From assembly GCA_030715195.1 (NCBI GenBank), contig JAUYVI010000001.1:620001-684000 (forward strand): DNA of 64,000 nucleotides, given 5' to 3'. The notes under the pieces are model-generated. The model made no database searches. It worked only from the letters and a program-made list of their open reading frames with translations, and was not told the origin of the DNA. Positions 28,950 through 38,950 of this stretch are shown piece by piece. This DNA comes from Dongia sedimenti. GTDB lineage: Bacteria > Pseudomonadota > Alphaproteobacteria > Dongiales > Dongiaceae. Within the stretch, counting starts at the first letter, position 1. Every line of letters starts with the position of its first letter. A program made the translations under genes and the position numbers.

Positions 28950-29423
28950 ATGAGCCTCCTGAACCCCGGCCCTCACCCGATCGACTACATGGACCTCGCC
29001 TTCCGCCAGGCGGAGGCGGCGCGCGACCGGGGTGAGGTCCCGATCGGCGCGGTGCTGGTCGATCCCGGCTCCGGCGAAGTCCTGGCCGCCGACCACAACC
29101 GGGTCGAGGAGCTGCACGACCCGACCGCCCATGCCGAGATGCTGGTGATCCGCGCGGTCGCCACGGGGCGCAAGGAGAAGCGGCTGCCCTTCGCCGATCT
29201 CTACGTCACCCTGGAGCCCTGCCCGATGTGCGCGACGGCGATCTCCTTTGCGCGGCTGCGCCGGCTGCATTTCGCCGCGCGCGATCCCAAGGGCGGCGGG
29301 GTCGAGCACGGGCCGAAGATCTACACCCAGCCCACCTGCCATCACCGGCCGGAAGTGATCGGCGGCGCGGGCGAGTCCCGCAGCGCGGAATTGCTGCGGG
29401 CGTTCTTCAGGGAGCGCCGCTAG
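28950..29423 (+). CDS. tadA: tRNA adenosine(34) deaminase
   Basis: 157 residues. Zinc-binding HAEM (catalytic Glu) and PCPMCA motifs, with VPIGAVLVDP near the start and FAARDPKGGGVEHG. It converts A34 to inosine in tRNA-Arg(ACG). The ATG at 28950 (MSLLNPGPHP) is the last Met before the fold; it diverges from the amidotransferase gene. Confidence 0.93.
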   Translation: MSLLNPGPHPIDYMDLAFRQAEAARDRGEVPIGAVLVDPGSGEVLAADHNRVEELHDPTAHAEMLVIRAVATGRKEKRLPFADLYVTLEPCPMCATAISFARLRRLHFAARDPKGGGVEHGPKIYTQPTCHHRPEVIGGAGESRSAELLRAFFRERR

Positions 29424-29430
29424 ACATCCC

Positions 29431-30711
29431 TCAGAACCCGCCGCGCAGCGCCTCGAGCCGGCCGAGCTGATGGGCAAGCGGCGGACCGAGGGGGGAGTCG
29501 CCGATCGCCTGCCGATGCACGCGCTGCAGGAACTCGGTGTCGGGATAGGAATTGCCCTCGAGCAGCACCGGCCCTTCGGGCGTCAGAGCGATGTCCCAGC
29601 CGACGATCATCCGATCGGCGAACACCCGATGGGCGCGAATAGCGAGCTCGCGGATCGCCGGCCATTGCGGCACGATGCGACCGGTGACCGCGGCGCCGGT
29701 GACCGGATGGCGTTGATACCAGTGTTGCGGCCCGATCGCGGTGTCGCCGCACATCAAGCCGAGCCGGCCGCTCATGATATCGATGGGCGCGGCAAATTCT
29801 TCGCCGCCCGGCCAATCCGGTTCCAGCTTTGAAATCGTCCGGAGCATCGCGTGGGTGACAAGCGGCTGCTCTTCGGTGGACATGACGGTGATGATGCGGA
29901 TCGTCACCAGAGCCGTTCCGGCGAGATCGGCAAGCTGGGGATGATTCCGCAACAGGGTCTGCACCAGCTTCGGCCGGCGCCTCGCGCCGGTGGCGAGCGA
30001 CTGCAGCAAGTCGGAGAGCGCAAAGGTATCGTCGCCGATCGCGAACTTGCCGTCCGCGCGGCGGCGGAACGCCTCGGCGCCGACGGCACCCCGACCCTGC
30101 TCGGGCTTGACGAAGAGATCGCCGGTCAGCGCGGCGCGGTCGCGGATTGTAACCCGCCCGCCCTGGACGATCGCGCCGATCTTCGGCGTGGGCAGCCCGA
30201 AGCGGTCGGCGGTCTCGGCGAAGGCCAGCTTATGACCGAGATTGACCCGCTTGCCATGCACTCTGGGCCGCAGCTTGTGCAGGGATCTGAGAAGGCCTTC
30301 CTTGAATTCGTGGCGCATCACATAGGCGCTGCAGTCGACCGTCCCGCGACGCCGGTAGTGTTCGTGAAAGTAGTAGCATCGCGGGTTGACCCATTCGATG
30401 AAGCCGAGGCGGCAGAGCGCCGCGATCTGCTCCGACACGGGGACGCCGAAACGGCGCCGCACGGCCAGCGCGTAACGCGGCGCAAACCAGAGGATCAAGG
30501 CGGCAGCCGCGATCGGCTTCAAGGCGTGCCAATAGAATCGTTCGCTGCGCGGATGATTGGCGCGGCGCCAGAGCCGGAGCTCGGTGAAGAGCCGGCGGCC
30601 ACGGTCACCGACGGCCGAGGTGGGCTGGCCGCGGATGACGACCGTCTCGGCGAAGGTCAGACGCTGGACAGATTCAGTCGTGACGGCGCGGTGATTGGAC
30701 AGGAAGGACAT
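29431..30711 (-). CDS. soluble sugar-transfer-associated ATP-grasp protein (paralogue)
   Basis: 426 residues. The ATP-grasp domain spans about 130-420: NLGHKLAFAETADRFGLPTPK, DLFVKPEQGRGAVG, ALVTIRIITVMS, MIVGWDIALTPEGPVLLEGNSYPDTEF. These match position by position the domain at 8548, so the two are paralogues, but this copy has only a short hydrophobic stretch (AAAALILWFAP) instead of a multi-TM domain. Start ATG at 30711 (MSFLSNHRAV). It converges with tadA, with 7 bases between the stops. Substrate unknown. Confidence 0.78.
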   Translation of the reverse strand: MSFLSNHRAVTTESVQRLTFAETVVIRGQPTSAVGDRGRRLFTELRLWRRANHPRSERFYWHALKPIAAAALILWFAPRYALAVRRRFGVPVSEQIAALCRLGFIEWVNPRCYYFHEHYRRRGTVDCSAYVMRHEFKEGLLRSLHKLRPRVHGKRVNLGHKLAFAETADRFGLPTPKIGAIVQGGRVTIRDRAALTGDLFVKPEQGRGAVGAEAFRRRADGKFAIGDDTFALSDLLQSLATGARRRPKLVQTLLRNHPQLADLAGTALVTIRIITVMSTEEQPLVTHAMLRTISKLEPDWPGGEEFAAPIDIMSGRLGLMCGDTAIGPQHWYQRHPVTGAAVTGRIVPQWPAIRELAIRAHRVFADRMIVGWDIALTPEGPVLLEGNSYPDTEFLQRVHRQAIGDSPLGPPLAHQLGRLEALRGGF

Positions 30712-30848
30712 GGCGAAGCGGCTCCGGGCGCGGGCCGCGATCGAGCCCGCGCCGTATTTGGCGCCGTTTGGCTTTCCGCGCACTGACGTCTTCCAGGTGC
30801 TTGCCGCACTGCGACGCAGACGCAGCGCAGACAGAATAAGAAAATCTC

Positions 30849-32147
30849 CTAGATCGGCAGCTTGTCCCGGAGCTGGTAATAGAAGATCGACGGCGCCAGG
30901 AACCAGGGATTGCCGGAATAGAGCGGCCGGGTCGGGAAGGGCACGTTGTCGAGCGGCGTCTTGCCTTCCGCCTTGCCGAGCACCTGCTGGCCGATCCGCG
31001 CGCCGAAATAGGTGGCGAGCGAAATCCCGGAACCGCAATAGCCCATGGCGTAGTAGAGCCCGTCCTGCTTGCCGATATGCGGCAGGGTGTCGAAGGTGTA
31101 GGCCACGAAGCCCATCCAGCTGTGCGTCACCTTCGCCGCGCCGAGCTCCGGGAAGATCGCGGTCATCCATTTGTGGAGCCGCGGCGCGCTGACCCGCGGA
31201 TTGTTCTCCATATAGGCGACCCGGCCGCCGAACAGCATGCTGCGCTGGTCGGGCGAGAGCCGGTAATAGAAGACCAGCTTCCGGCTGTCGCTCAGCACCC
31301 GGTCCTTCGGGATCAGCTTCAGCATATCTTCCTTCGGCCGGTTCTCGGTCGCGATGATGTAGCTGCCGATCGGAATGACGCGCCGCCGCTGCCAGGGCGT
31401 GATCGCGCCGGTATAGCCGTTGGTGGCGACGACGACGTCGCGCGCCGCGACCTTGCCCTTCGCCGTCGTCACCATGAAGCCGGCGCCGTCGCGCTCGAGG
31501 CCAATCGCCGGGCAATGGTCGATGATCTGCACGCCGGCGGCCTTGGCGAGGCGCATCAGCTCGAGGTGATACTTCGCGGGATGCAGCGACTGGTGCTTCG
31601 GATAGACCCTGCCGCCGTAATAATAGTCGCTGCCGATCTCGCGCCGTTGCTCGGATGCCGGCACCATCTCCATCGGCACTTCGAGGCCCTTGGGCTGGGA
31701 TTGCGCGTCCTTGGCCAGGGCCTCGTACTGCGCCGGATTGTGTGCGGCGTGGAAGCGCCCGACCTCGCGCCAGTCGCAGTCGAGCTTCTCGCTCTTGATC
31801 AGGTCCGCGATGTAGTCGAGGGCGGTGATGCCCTCCTTGCGGATGCCGAAGCCGATCTCCTGGTTGTAGCGTCCGGAGAGTGTGCCGAGATCCGGCTTGA
31901 TGCTGGTCGAGATCTGGCCGCCATTGCGGCTGGAGCAGCCGAAGCCGGCATCCTTGGCATCGATCACCAGGGTGCTGCGCCCGGCACGCGCGGTCTCGCG
32001 CGCCGCCATCAGCCCGGTATAGCCGGAGCCGATGACCAGGACATCGACCTTGGCCGGCAATTTCTCGGTGGAGGGGGCGGGGCGGGGGGCGTCGTCCCAC
32101 CAATACGGCTGGTCGCGATAACTGGCGGCGAAGATTTCGGTGCTCAC
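30849..32147 (-). CDS. FAD-dependent amine oxidoreductase (PuuB/DadA-like)
   Basis: 432 residues. The dinucleotide motif VDVLVIGSGYTGLMAARETARAG (about 34-56), CSSRNGGQIS and the C-terminal MGYCGSGISLATYFG are typical of the gamma-glutamylputrescine oxidase/D-amino-acid dehydrogenase-like DAO family. It oxidises a C-N bond using FAD; the substrate is unproven. GTG start at 32147. It stands alone, divergent from the GNAT gene. Confidence 0.85.
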   Translation of the reverse strand: MSTEIFAASYRDQPYWWDDAPRPAPSTEKLPAKVDVLVIGSGYTGLMAARETARAGRSTLVIDAKDAGFGCSSRNGGQISTSIKPDLGTLSGRYNQEIGFGIRKEGITALDYIADLIKSEKLDCDWREVGRFHAAHNPAQYEALAKDAQSQPKGLEVPMEMVPASEQRREIGSDYYYGGRVYPKHQSLHPAKYHLELMRLAKAAGVQIIDHCPAIGLERDGAGFMVTTAKGKVAARDVVVATNGYTGAITPWQRRRVIPIGSYIIATENRPKEDMLKLIPKDRVLSDSRKLVFYYRLSPDQRSMLFGGRVAYMENNPRVSAPRLHKWMTAIFPELGAAKVTHSWMGFVAYTFDTLPHIGKQDGLYYAMGYCGSGISLATYFGARIGQQVLGKAEGKTPLDNVPFPTRPLYSGNPWFLAPSIFYYQLRDKLPI

Positions 32148-32229
32148 GATGGACTTGTCCCCCTACGATGCGGCGGGCCATCATGCCGGGCACTCCGCGG
32201 CGCGTCCAGGGACCGGAAATTGAACAGCC

Positions 32230-32721
32230 ATGTCGGCCAGCTTTCGCATTCGGCTCTACGCGCCGACCGACCTTCCAGCCGCGTGCAGCCTGTTGAACGC
32301 GCTGCAGGAGGCCGAATGCGCGATGGAATCCAACCGCGCGCATTGGCCGGACGGCGCCGCCGCCTACACCGAATGGATGCTGAGCGAGGCCGCGGCCAAT
32401 AAGGGCGCGATCTTCATCGCCGAGTCGAACGAGGGTGCCCCGATCGGTCTGGCTTCCTGTTGGCGGGTCGAGGATGCAAGCGACACCACGGTCATCGCCG
32501 CGGCGCGGGTGCATCTCTACGTGTCGGATCTCGTGGTGGTGGAGCAATGGCGCGGTCGTGGTGTCGCGGGCCGGCTGCTGGCGGAAGCGGAAAGGCACGG
32601 CCGCGCCCTCGGCCTTGCGCAGATGACCATCGGCGTCCTCTCGGCCAACGATGCCGCGCGCCGCGCCTATGCCAAGGCCGGCTTCGAGGACTACGAGATG
32701 CTGCTCAGGAAGCGGCTCTAG
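32230..32721 (+). CDS. GNAT family N-acetyltransferase
   Basis: 163 residues. The acetyl-CoA loop is in VVVEQWRGRGVAGRLLAEAERHG (Q/R-x-x-G-x-G/A), followed by LGLAQMTIGVLSANDAARRAYAKAGFEDYE, the standard motif A/B order. The acceptor substrate is unknown. It is monocistronic, with 175 bases to the next gene. Confidence 0.88.
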   Translation: MSASFRIRLYAPTDLPAACSLLNALQEAECAMESNRAHWPDGAAAYTEWMLSEAAANKGAIFIAESNEGAPIGLASCWRVEDASDTTVIAAARVHLYVSDLVVVEQWRGRGVAGRLLAEAERHGRALGLAQMTIGVLSANDAARRAYAKAGFEDYEMLLRKRL

Positions 32722-32896
32722 CGGACTTCGCCCGCCGCGACAGCAAGCCGCATCCTGGCGACCGATTTTTCCCTGAGAATCAAGCGCACTTGGCCGCCCC
32801 CATCCAGCGCGGTTACCAAAAATCAGGAATTTGGGACTATGACGTGCCTCGGGAGCGGCCGTCTCGGCGGCCACCTTGAGTCGAAGGAGTTGAGGC

Positions 32897-33268
32897 ATGG
32901 AAAGACGCAAGATCATTTGCGACAAAATTCACGGGGTTTTGGACTATGGCGTCGTGATCATCTTCGCGGCCGCGCCGAGCGAGATCGGCATCGTGGGAAT
33001 GAGCGCCGTACTCTGCTACGCGCTGGCGGCGACCCAGCTCGCCATGACTCTTTTCTCCGACATGCCGCTCGCCGCCAGGAAGCTCATCCCGATGCGGGTG
33101 CATGGGTTCATCGAGATCGCGGTCAGTCTTGCCCTGATCGCCGTCGGCTGGATTTTCCCCGGCCTGTTCGCGAGCGGCCAGCTCTTCTTCACCCTGATGG
33201 GCGCGATCGTGTTCTGTGTCTGGATCTCGTCGGATTTCAGCGACCAGCAGTTCGCCGCGCGCGCCTGA
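32897..33268 (+). CDS. SPW-like four-TM membrane protein
   Basis: 123 residues with four TM helices. It starts MERRKIICDKIHGVLDYGVVII and has a second histidine-bearing entry, MRVHGFIEIAVSLALI, so the two halves look like a duplicated two-helix unit (HGxxDY / HGxxE). This resembles SPW-repeat and related small alphaproteobacterial membrane proteins. The strong site AAGGAG lies 12 bases upstream of the ATG. Function unknown. Confidence 0.7.
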   Translation: MERRKIICDKIHGVLDYGVVIIFAAAPSEIGIVGMSAVLCYALAATQLAMTLFSDMPLAARKLIPMRVHGFIEIAVSLALIAVGWIFPGLFASGQLFFTLMGAIVFCVWISSDFSDQQFAARA

Positions 33269-33283
33269 TCACGCGCTCGCCGA

Positions 33284-33676
33284 TTACCGTCCTGGCCGCA
33301 GTGGCGTTCCCTGGTGGAAAACCATCTGCCATCGCCCGTCGCGGAAACTCCAGATCGAACTCCGCCGGCTGGTGGAGCTTACACCCTCCGTCCGATCATG
33401 CCGGACGACGCGATAAGTCACCAGCTGCACATCACCGGCCAATCTGCGGACCGACCAGTCGCTCGTCCTTCGCTCATAGTCATGGCCGTCGCGCGCCTCC
33501 TCCGCCAGCAGCTCCATCGCTTCGGGCTTTCCGAATACGTCGCCGCTGCTGCCGATCTCCTGGAAGTCATCCGCCAAGAGGTCGTTGATCAGGCGCGGCG
33601 AGGCGCGTCCTTCCGGCGAGAGCAGCTGCTCTTCGAGTGCGCACAGGCGCGAAGCGAGATCGCGCTCGCCGCTCAT
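33284..33676 (-). CDS. DUF4440 / NTF2-like protein
   Basis: 130 residues. LEEQLLSPEGRASPRLINDLLADDFQEIGSSG and SIWSFRDGRWQMVFHQGTPL match the small NTF2-like DUF4440 fold, often found in nuclear-transport-factor-like or resistance-associated proteins. ATG at 33676 is chosen over an upstream in-frame start at 33754 because the fold begins there. It converges with the SPW-like gene. Confidence 0.78.
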   Translation of the reverse strand: MSGERDLASRLCALEEQLLSPEGRASPRLINDLLADDFQEIGSSGDVFGKPEAMELLAEEARDGHDYERRTSDWSVRRLAGDVQLVTYRVVRHDRTEGVSSTSRRSSIWSFRDGRWQMVFHQGTPLRPGR

Positions 33677-33722
33677 TGACGTTCGAGGGCGCGCAGAATG
33701 GCGGTGGCGTCTTTGCCGTCGG

Positions 33723-34265
33723 TCAGGCCGCCAGCCTCTGGCGCAACCGCCCAAGCCAGGCGAAGGCGCCGAGCGCCGTCAGCAGGAACAGCAAGGCACC
33801 CGGCAGCGGCGTGATGGCCGCGAGGGTGATGCTGCCGGAATAGAAACTGGTGATACCCGAATAGGCCGAAGTCGGGGTGCCCAGGATGCTGAGCACGTAG
33901 CTGCCCGGTCCCAGGGTCATGACCGGGAAGGTGACCCGGCGATCGGGGAAGGGGGGCAGCAATACGGTTTCAGAGATACCGTTGAGGATGACCCCGCCGG
34001 AATCACTGAGCGTACCGCCCATGTCCAGGATCCAGAAGCGATTGCTGAAGCCGGTTGAGAAGAAGGCGCTGAACTGCAGCGTGACGCCGGGGCCGATGGT
34101 GAACTGGTAGTCGTCAACGAACGGAGAATCCCGGTACTGGCTTACGCCGATCACGCTCGGACCAGAGTAGCTGCCGAGCGCGATGGTGGCGGCTTGCGCG
34201 CCTCCGGAAAATCCGGAAACCAATGCCATCAGCAGTGCGAAGCCGAGTTTGCTGAATCGCGTCAC
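33723..34265 (-). CDS. VPLPA/PEP-CTERM-type exported protein
   Basis: 180 residues. Sec signal peptide (1-25, LGFALLMALVSGFSGGAQA), a beta-rich middle, and a C-terminal sorting tail: TPLPGALLFLLTALGAFAWLGRLRQRL, i.e. a PLPGA-type motif, a TM helix and a basic end. By family knowledge such tails are processed by an exosortase and the protein is delivered to the surface or to exopolysaccharide. No exosortase is in this window. Confidence 0.8.
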   Translation of the reverse strand: MTRFSKLGFALLMALVSGFSGGAQAATIALGSYSGPSVIGVSQYRDSPFVDDYQFTIGPGVTLQFSAFFSTGFSNRFWILDMGGTLSDSGGVILNGISETVLLPPFPDRRVTFPVMTLGPGSYVLSILGTPTSAYSGITSFYSGSITLAAITPLPGALLFLLTALGAFAWLGRLRQRLAA

Positions 34266-34369
34266 GACGGCACCTTCGATTTAAGGCTGAGCATCAATTT
34301 CGGTGTTCGTGCAATGGTGGGTTGCAGTGCCGGCCGTGTCAAGCGGCAGGTTCGTTACAGCTCGCTTCG

Positions 34370-35647
34370 CTATTTGCGCCCGGCCGCGCGCCAGCCGATG
34401 TCGCGGCGGCAAAAGCCGCCGGGCCAGTCGATGAGATCGACCGCGCGATAGGCGCGCGCCCTCGCTTCTTCGAACGACTTTGCGGTGGCGGAGATACCCA
34501 GCACCCGGCCGCCGGAAGCTTCGATCTCGCCCTGTGCGTTCCGCTTGGTGCCGGCGTGAAAGATGGTCGCGCCGTCGACCTTCGCGGCGGCATCGAGATT
34601 GCGGATCAGCGTGCCGGTCTGCGGTTTTTCGGGATAGCCCTTCGCGGCCATCACCACGACCAGTGCCGTATCGTCGGACCAGCGGAGATCGAAGCTCTGC
34701 AGCGTGCCGTCGCGCGCCGCCATCAGCGCGGGCAGCAGATCGGACTTCATCCGCAGCATGATGACCTGGGTTTCGGGATCGCCGAAGCGGACATTGTATT
34801 CGATCAGCTTCGGCCCTTCCCGCGTCACCATGATGCCGGCGAACAGCACGCCCTTGAACGGCCGGCCTTCGGCCGCCATGCCGGCGACGGTCGGGCGGAT
34901 GATCCGCTCCATGATCGCGGTCTCGACGTCCTTGGTCGCAACCGGAGCCGGCGAATAGGCGCCCATGCCCCCGGTGTTCGGACCGGTGTCGCCATCGCCG
35001 ACCCGCTTGTGGTCCTGGGCCGAGACCAGCGGCAAGGCGTGGGTGCCGTCGGTCAGGGCGAAGAAGCTCAACTCCTCGCCCTCCAGGAACTCCTCGACCA
35101 CGATTTCGGCGGAGGCATTGCCGAACTTCTTCTCCGTCAGCATGGCGTCGATCTCGGCCTCGGCTTCGGCGTGGGATCCGCAGATGACGACGCCTTTGCC
35201 GGAGGCGAGGCCATCGGCCTTGATCACGATCGGCGGCGTGAAGGTCCGGGCGAAGGCCTTGGCCGGCGCGGGTTCGGTGAAGCGGGCATAGCGCGCGCTG
35301 GGAATGGCGTATTTGGCGGCGATGTCCTTCATGAAGCCCTTGGAGCCTTCGAGCGCCGCCGCCTGGGCGCTCGGCCCGAAGGTGGCGATCCCTTCGGCTT
35401 CCAGCCGGTCGGCGAGGCCCTTGACCAGCGGGCCTTCCGGCCCCACCACGACGAAGTCGATCGCCGCCTGCTTGGCGAAGGCGGTGATGCCCGCGACGTC
35501 CTCGGCGCCGATCGCCACGCACTCCGCGTCGGCCGCGATTCCGGCATTGCCCGGCGCGCAATAGAGCTTGTCGCAGAGCGGGGAGGCGGCAATCTTCCAG
35601 CAGAGCGCATGCTCCCGTCCGCCCGAGCCCACCACCAGAATCCGCAT
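34370..35647 (-). CDS. purD: phosphoribosylamine-glycine ligase
   Basis: 425 residues. [19 protein letters not shown] start, ATP-grasp motifs [44 protein letters not shown] and the metal-site [13 protein letters not shown]. It is the second step of purine synthesis (GAR synthetase). ATG at 35647 is used; an in-frame start at 35698 adds residues not seen in the family. It is divergent from xseA. Confidence 0.96.
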   Translation of the reverse strand: MRILVVGSGGREHALCWKIAASPLCDKLYCAPGNAGIAADAECVAIGAEDVAGITAFAKQAAIDFVVVGPEGPLVKGLADRLEAEGIATFGPSAQAAALEGSKGFMKDIAAKYAIPSARYARFTEPAPAKAFARTFTPPIVIKADGLASGKGVVICGSHAEAEAEIDAMLTEKKFGNASAEIVVEEFLEGEELSFFALTDGTHALPLVSAQDHKRVGDGDTGPNTGGMGAYSPAPVATKDVETAIMERIIRPTVAGMAAEGRPFKGVLFAGIMVTREGPKLIEYNVRFGDPETQVIMLRMKSDLLPALMAARDGTLQSFDLRWSDDTALVVVMAAKGYPEKPQTGTLIRNLDAAAKVDGATIFHAGTKRNAQGEIEASGGRVLGISATAKSFEEARARAYRAVDLIDWPGGFCRRDIGWRAAGRK

Positions 35648-35721
35648 CTCGCCCCGCTCCAGAATCGCGTCTGCCGAAAGGTGGCGGAGGGATACCATAA
35701 GTGCGCGGGAAGTGACAAAAT

Positions 35722-37236
35722 ATGCCGATGAGCGACATCGATTCTCTGACCAACCCCCGGCAGCAGCCCGGGCATAACCTCGGCGAAGTGAGCGTCGGCG
35801 AGCTCGCCCAGGCGATCAAGCGGACCCTGGAGGGCAGCTTCGACCGGGTGCGGGTTCGGGGCGAGATCTCCGGCTTCAAGCGCGCGACCTCCGGCCATCT
35901 CTACATGATGCTGAAGGACGAGAATGCCGCCATCAAGGCGGTCTGCTGGCGGATGACCGCCGGCCGCCTGGGGATGGTGCCCGAGGACGGCATGGAGGTG
36001 ATCGTCACCGGGCGCATCACCTCTTATGCCGAACGCTCGGAATACCAGCTGGTGATCGAGCGGATCGAGCTGGCCGGCATCGGCGCCTTGCTGAAGATGA
36101 TCGAGGAGCGGCGCAAGAAGCTCGCCGCCGAGGGCTTGTTCGACGCCGCGCGCAAGCGGCCGTTGCCGGTTCTTCCCGCTGTGATCGGCGTGGTCACCTC
36201 GCCGACCGGCGCCGTGATTCGCGACATCCTGCACCGGATCTCTGACCGCTTCCCGCGCCGGGTGCTGGTCTGGCCGGTCCTGGTCCAGGGCGAGGACGCG
36301 GCGCGGCAGGTGGCGGCGGCGATCCGCGGCTTCAATGCGCTGGAGTCCGGCGGCGCGGTGCCGCGGCCCGATCTGCTGATCGTCGCGCGCGGCGGCGGCA
36401 GCATCGAGGACCTGATGCCGTTCAACGAGGAGATCGTGGTGCGCGCCGCGGCGGAGAGCGCCATTCCGCTGATCTCGGCGGTCGGCCACGAGACCGACAC
36501 GACGCTGATCGACTTCGCGTCCGACCGCCGCGCGCCGACCCCGACCGCGGCGGCGGAGATGGCGGTGCCGGTGCGGAGCGATCTCCTGAACGAGATCGGC
36601 CATGTTGGACAGCGTCTGTTCTCAGGCCTGACCCGGGCGATGAACGAATGGCGGCTGACCATCCAGGGGCTGGGACGCGGCCTGCCGGATCCCGTGCGCC
36701 TGTTGCAGGAGCGGGCCCAGCAGCTCGACCAATGCGCCGAACGCTGGCTGCATCTGCCGCAGACGATGTTCGCGCGGCGCTTCGATCTCATCGCCGGCCT
36801 GGGCGCGCGGCTGAAGACGCCGGGCGAGCAGATCGCCGCCGCCGGTGCCGCGCTTCATCTGGAGGCCGTGCATCTCAAGGCCGCGATCCGGCAGATGGTC
36901 GAGCGGCAGGATCGCGCGCTGGAACGGGCCAGTGCCGGGTTCACGCCGAAGATGGTGACCGGGCTGATCGAGCGCCAGGCCCAAGCGCTGGATGCGCTGG
37001 GCCGGCTGCTGGAGAGCTACTCCTACGACCAGGTGCTGAAGCGCGGCTTCGCCCTGGTCCGCAACGCGGCCGGCGAGCCGGTCCTGGCCGCGGCCGGGGT
37101 TCCGGCCGGGGAGCGCCTGCGACTGCAATTCCACGATGGCGAAGTGGGCGCGACCGCAGCCGGACCGCCGGCTTCTCCTCCTAAGCGTTCGGCCTCTCCG
37201 ACCAAAACCAAGCCGGATCAAGGCTCTCTGCTGTAG
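35722..37236 (+). CDS. xseA: exodeoxyribonuclease VII large subunit
   Basis: 504 residues. N-terminal OB fold ([39 protein letters not shown]), then the catalytic core with [61 protein letters not shown] and a long coiled coil (about 310-430). It degrades single-stranded DNA with XseB, which is not nearby. ATG at 35722 or 35728. Confidence 0.95.
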   Translation: MPMSDIDSLTNPRQQPGHNLGEVSVGELAQAIKRTLEGSFDRVRVRGEISGFKRATSGHLYMMLKDENAAIKAVCWRMTAGRLGMVPEDGMEVIVTGRITSYAERSEYQLVIERIELAGIGALLKMIEERRKKLAAEGLFDAARKRPLPVLPAVIGVVTSPTGAVIRDILHRISDRFPRRVLVWPVLVQGEDAARQVAAAIRGFNALESGGAVPRPDLLIVARGGGSIEDLMPFNEEIVVRAAAESAIPLISAVGHETDTTLIDFASDRRAPTPTAAAEMAVPVRSDLLNEIGHVGQRLFSGLTRAMNEWRLTIQGLGRGLPDPVRLLQERAQQLDQCAERWLHLPQTMFARRFDLIAGLGARLKTPGEQIAAAGAALHLEAVHLKAAIRQMVERQDRALERASAGFTPKMVTGLIERQAQALDALGRLLESYSYDQVLKRGFALVRNAAGEPVLAAAGVPAGERLRLQFHDGEVGATAAGPPASPPKRSASPTKTKPDQGSLL

Positions 37237-37296
37237 TCGCCGCGATTCCCGGAACCTTTTTTCGGGGGCCGGGTTGGCTGGTCGGGGAGAGTCCGC

Positions 37297-37701
37297 ATGC
37301 CGATCACGTCTGCTTCCACGCCGCCGCGCATCCTTGTCGTCGAGGACGATTATTTCGTGGCCCTCGACCTCGAGGGCGGCTTGCGCGAGGCCGGGATGGA
37401 GGTGCTGGGGCCGGTGCCCACGGCCGAAGAAGCGTTGGCTTTGGCCAAGGCCGAGCACCCGATCCTGGCGGTGATGGACATCCGACTGGCGGGGGAGAAG
37501 GACGGGATCGACGTCGCGCTCGAACTCTATCGCGCGCTGGGCATTCGCTGCATCTTCGCCAGCGCCCATATGGATTCGCCGCATCGCCAGCGCGCCGCGG
37601 CGGCCGAGCCGCTCGGCTGGGTGCAGAAGCCTTACACGATCGGCGCCGTCGTGGCGGCGGTGCGGAAAGCCCTGCCGGAAGTGCAGCCGCGCCTCGCTTG
37701 A
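37297..37701 (+). CDS. single-domain response regulator
   Basis: 134 residues, only a receiver domain. Acidic pocket VVEDDYF, phospho-acceptor Asp in AVMDIRLAGEKDGID (about residue 60), and Lys in WVQKPYTIG. The sequence type (MDIRLxGxxDG) is common in stand-alone receivers of alphaproteobacteria. No output domain. It precedes the degenerate-EAL gene by 49 bases, probably the same operon and functional partner. Confidence 0.88.
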   Translation: MPITSASTPPRILVVEDDYFVALDLEGGLREAGMEVLGPVPTAEEALALAKAEHPILAVMDIRLAGEKDGIDVALELYRALGIRCIFASAHMDSPHRQRAAAAEPLGWVQKPYTIGAVVAAVRKALPEVQPRLA

Positions 37702-37750
37702 CGGCATTTCGCGCTGGCCCATACTGCGCGGCACGCAGGGGGAGCGCGGG

Positions 37751-38950
37751 ATGGACGAAATCAACGATCTCAAGGATTGGATCAACAATCCGCCGATCAG
37801 CCGGGGTGCCGCGGCCTACGTGCTCGCCTTCTCGCTGGAAGAGTTCTCGCGCAACCGCGAGGGACTCGATTTCCTGAAAGCCTTCGCCGATCGCACCGAG
37901 GCCTATGCCAAGGGCCGGGGCTGCGACTTCATCCGGATCTCGATCAGCAACAGCGTGCTCACCATCTGCGACCAGGAGATGATCGTCTCGGGCGTCGTCT
38001 CGGAGATCAAGCTGATCCTGCTCCGGATGATCGGCCGCATGCTGCCCGACTATTTCGGCGTCATCGACGTCAACCGGCTGGCCCAGCTGTTCGACCTGCG
38101 CCGGGACCGGGAGCGCGCGCACCAGGCGGTCGAGCGCATGGAGCAGAGCGCGGCCGACGTCAACAACCTGTCCAACATGATGGACCTGTTGATGATGGAG
38201 CACATCACCAAGGTCGAGACCAGCCATCGCCAATTGGGCGACGCGCGCTTCGCCGATCTGTTCGTGCGCAGCCAGCAGATCGCCATCAACGATCCCAACC
38301 GCGGCCTTTCGCCGGTGATGACCGAGTTCTTCATCAGCATGTCGGCGATCCGCCAGCACCTCCTGGTCGGCGTCGATATGCGGCACAACAAGAACGTCTT
38401 CAACCAGCTGACCGTGACGCTCGACCGCATCCTGTTGAAATGCATCGACCGGGTGCGGCGGCCGGACCAGCGCTGTTCTCTCAACATCAACATCGAGAGC
38501 GTGTTCTCGACCGAGTTCGAGGGCTTCGAGAAGCGCTCGCTGAACTCGCTCCGGCCGTTCAATTTCGAGTTCCGCGCCAGCGACGTGATGGCGAACTTCA
38601 CCGAGTTCAGCGCGGCCCGCGATCTCATCCAGTCGCGCGGCGGCACGATCGCGATCGACGGGCTGTCGCCGCAGATGATCGCGATCCTGGATCTGACCCA
38701 ACTCCAGGCCAACATGGCCAAGGTGTTCTGGCAGGCGGGGCTGGCACCCGAACTGGTGAAGCGGCAGGCCCAGTTCGAGCGGCTGCGGAGCCATGGCGTC
38801 GTGCTGGCGCTGGCCCGGGTCGACGACCCGGAAGGCCTCGCGACGGGGCGCGATCTCCGCTTCGGCCTGCTGCAGGGCTTCGAAATCGACCGGCAGCTCG
38901 CGGCCCCGACCCCGGTGCCGCTCAACGAGCCGTTCAACCCGAACGCCTAG
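37751..38950 (+). CDS. protein with degenerate EAL-like C-terminal domain
   Basis: 399 residues, no TM. The N-terminal half (about 1-180) is helical and unrecognised. The C-terminal part (about 245-385) has the order of strands and helices of an EAL phosphodiesterase: LNINIESVFS, FNFEFRASDVMANFTEF, SRGGTIAIDGLSPQMI, RLRSHGVVLALARVDDP, LRFGLLQGFEID. The E-A-L triad and metal-binding Glu/Asp set are missing, so it is probably a c-di-GMP-binding or purely structural domain. GGGGGAGCGCGGG precedes the ATG. Paired with the receiver upstream. Confidence 0.65.
   Translation: MDEINDLKDWINNPPISRGAAAYVLAFSLEEFSRNREGLDFLKAFADRTEAYAKGRGCDFIRISISNSVLTICDQEMIVSGVVSEIKLILLRMIGRMLPDYFGVIDVNRLAQLFDLRRDRERAHQAVERMEQSAADVNNLSNMMDLLMMEHITKVETSHRQLGDARFADLFVRSQQIAINDPNRGLSPVMTEFFISMSAIRQHLLVGVDMRHNKNVFNQLTVTLDRILLKCIDRVRRPDQRCSLNINIESVFSTEFEGFEKRSLNSLRPFNFEFRASDVMANFTEFSAARDLIQSRGGTIAIDGLSPQMIAILDLTQLQANMAKVFWQAGLAPELVKRQAQFERLRSHGVVLALARVDDPEGLATGRDLRFGLLQGFEIDRQLAAPTPVPLNEPFNPNA

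Noticed and set aside
28300..32150. Operon for putrescine breakdown (PuuB/PuuD-like genes)
   Set aside because: The two genes are about 2 kb apart, separated by tadA and the ATP-grasp gene, and PuuA/PuuC are absent, so a shared pathway is not supported.
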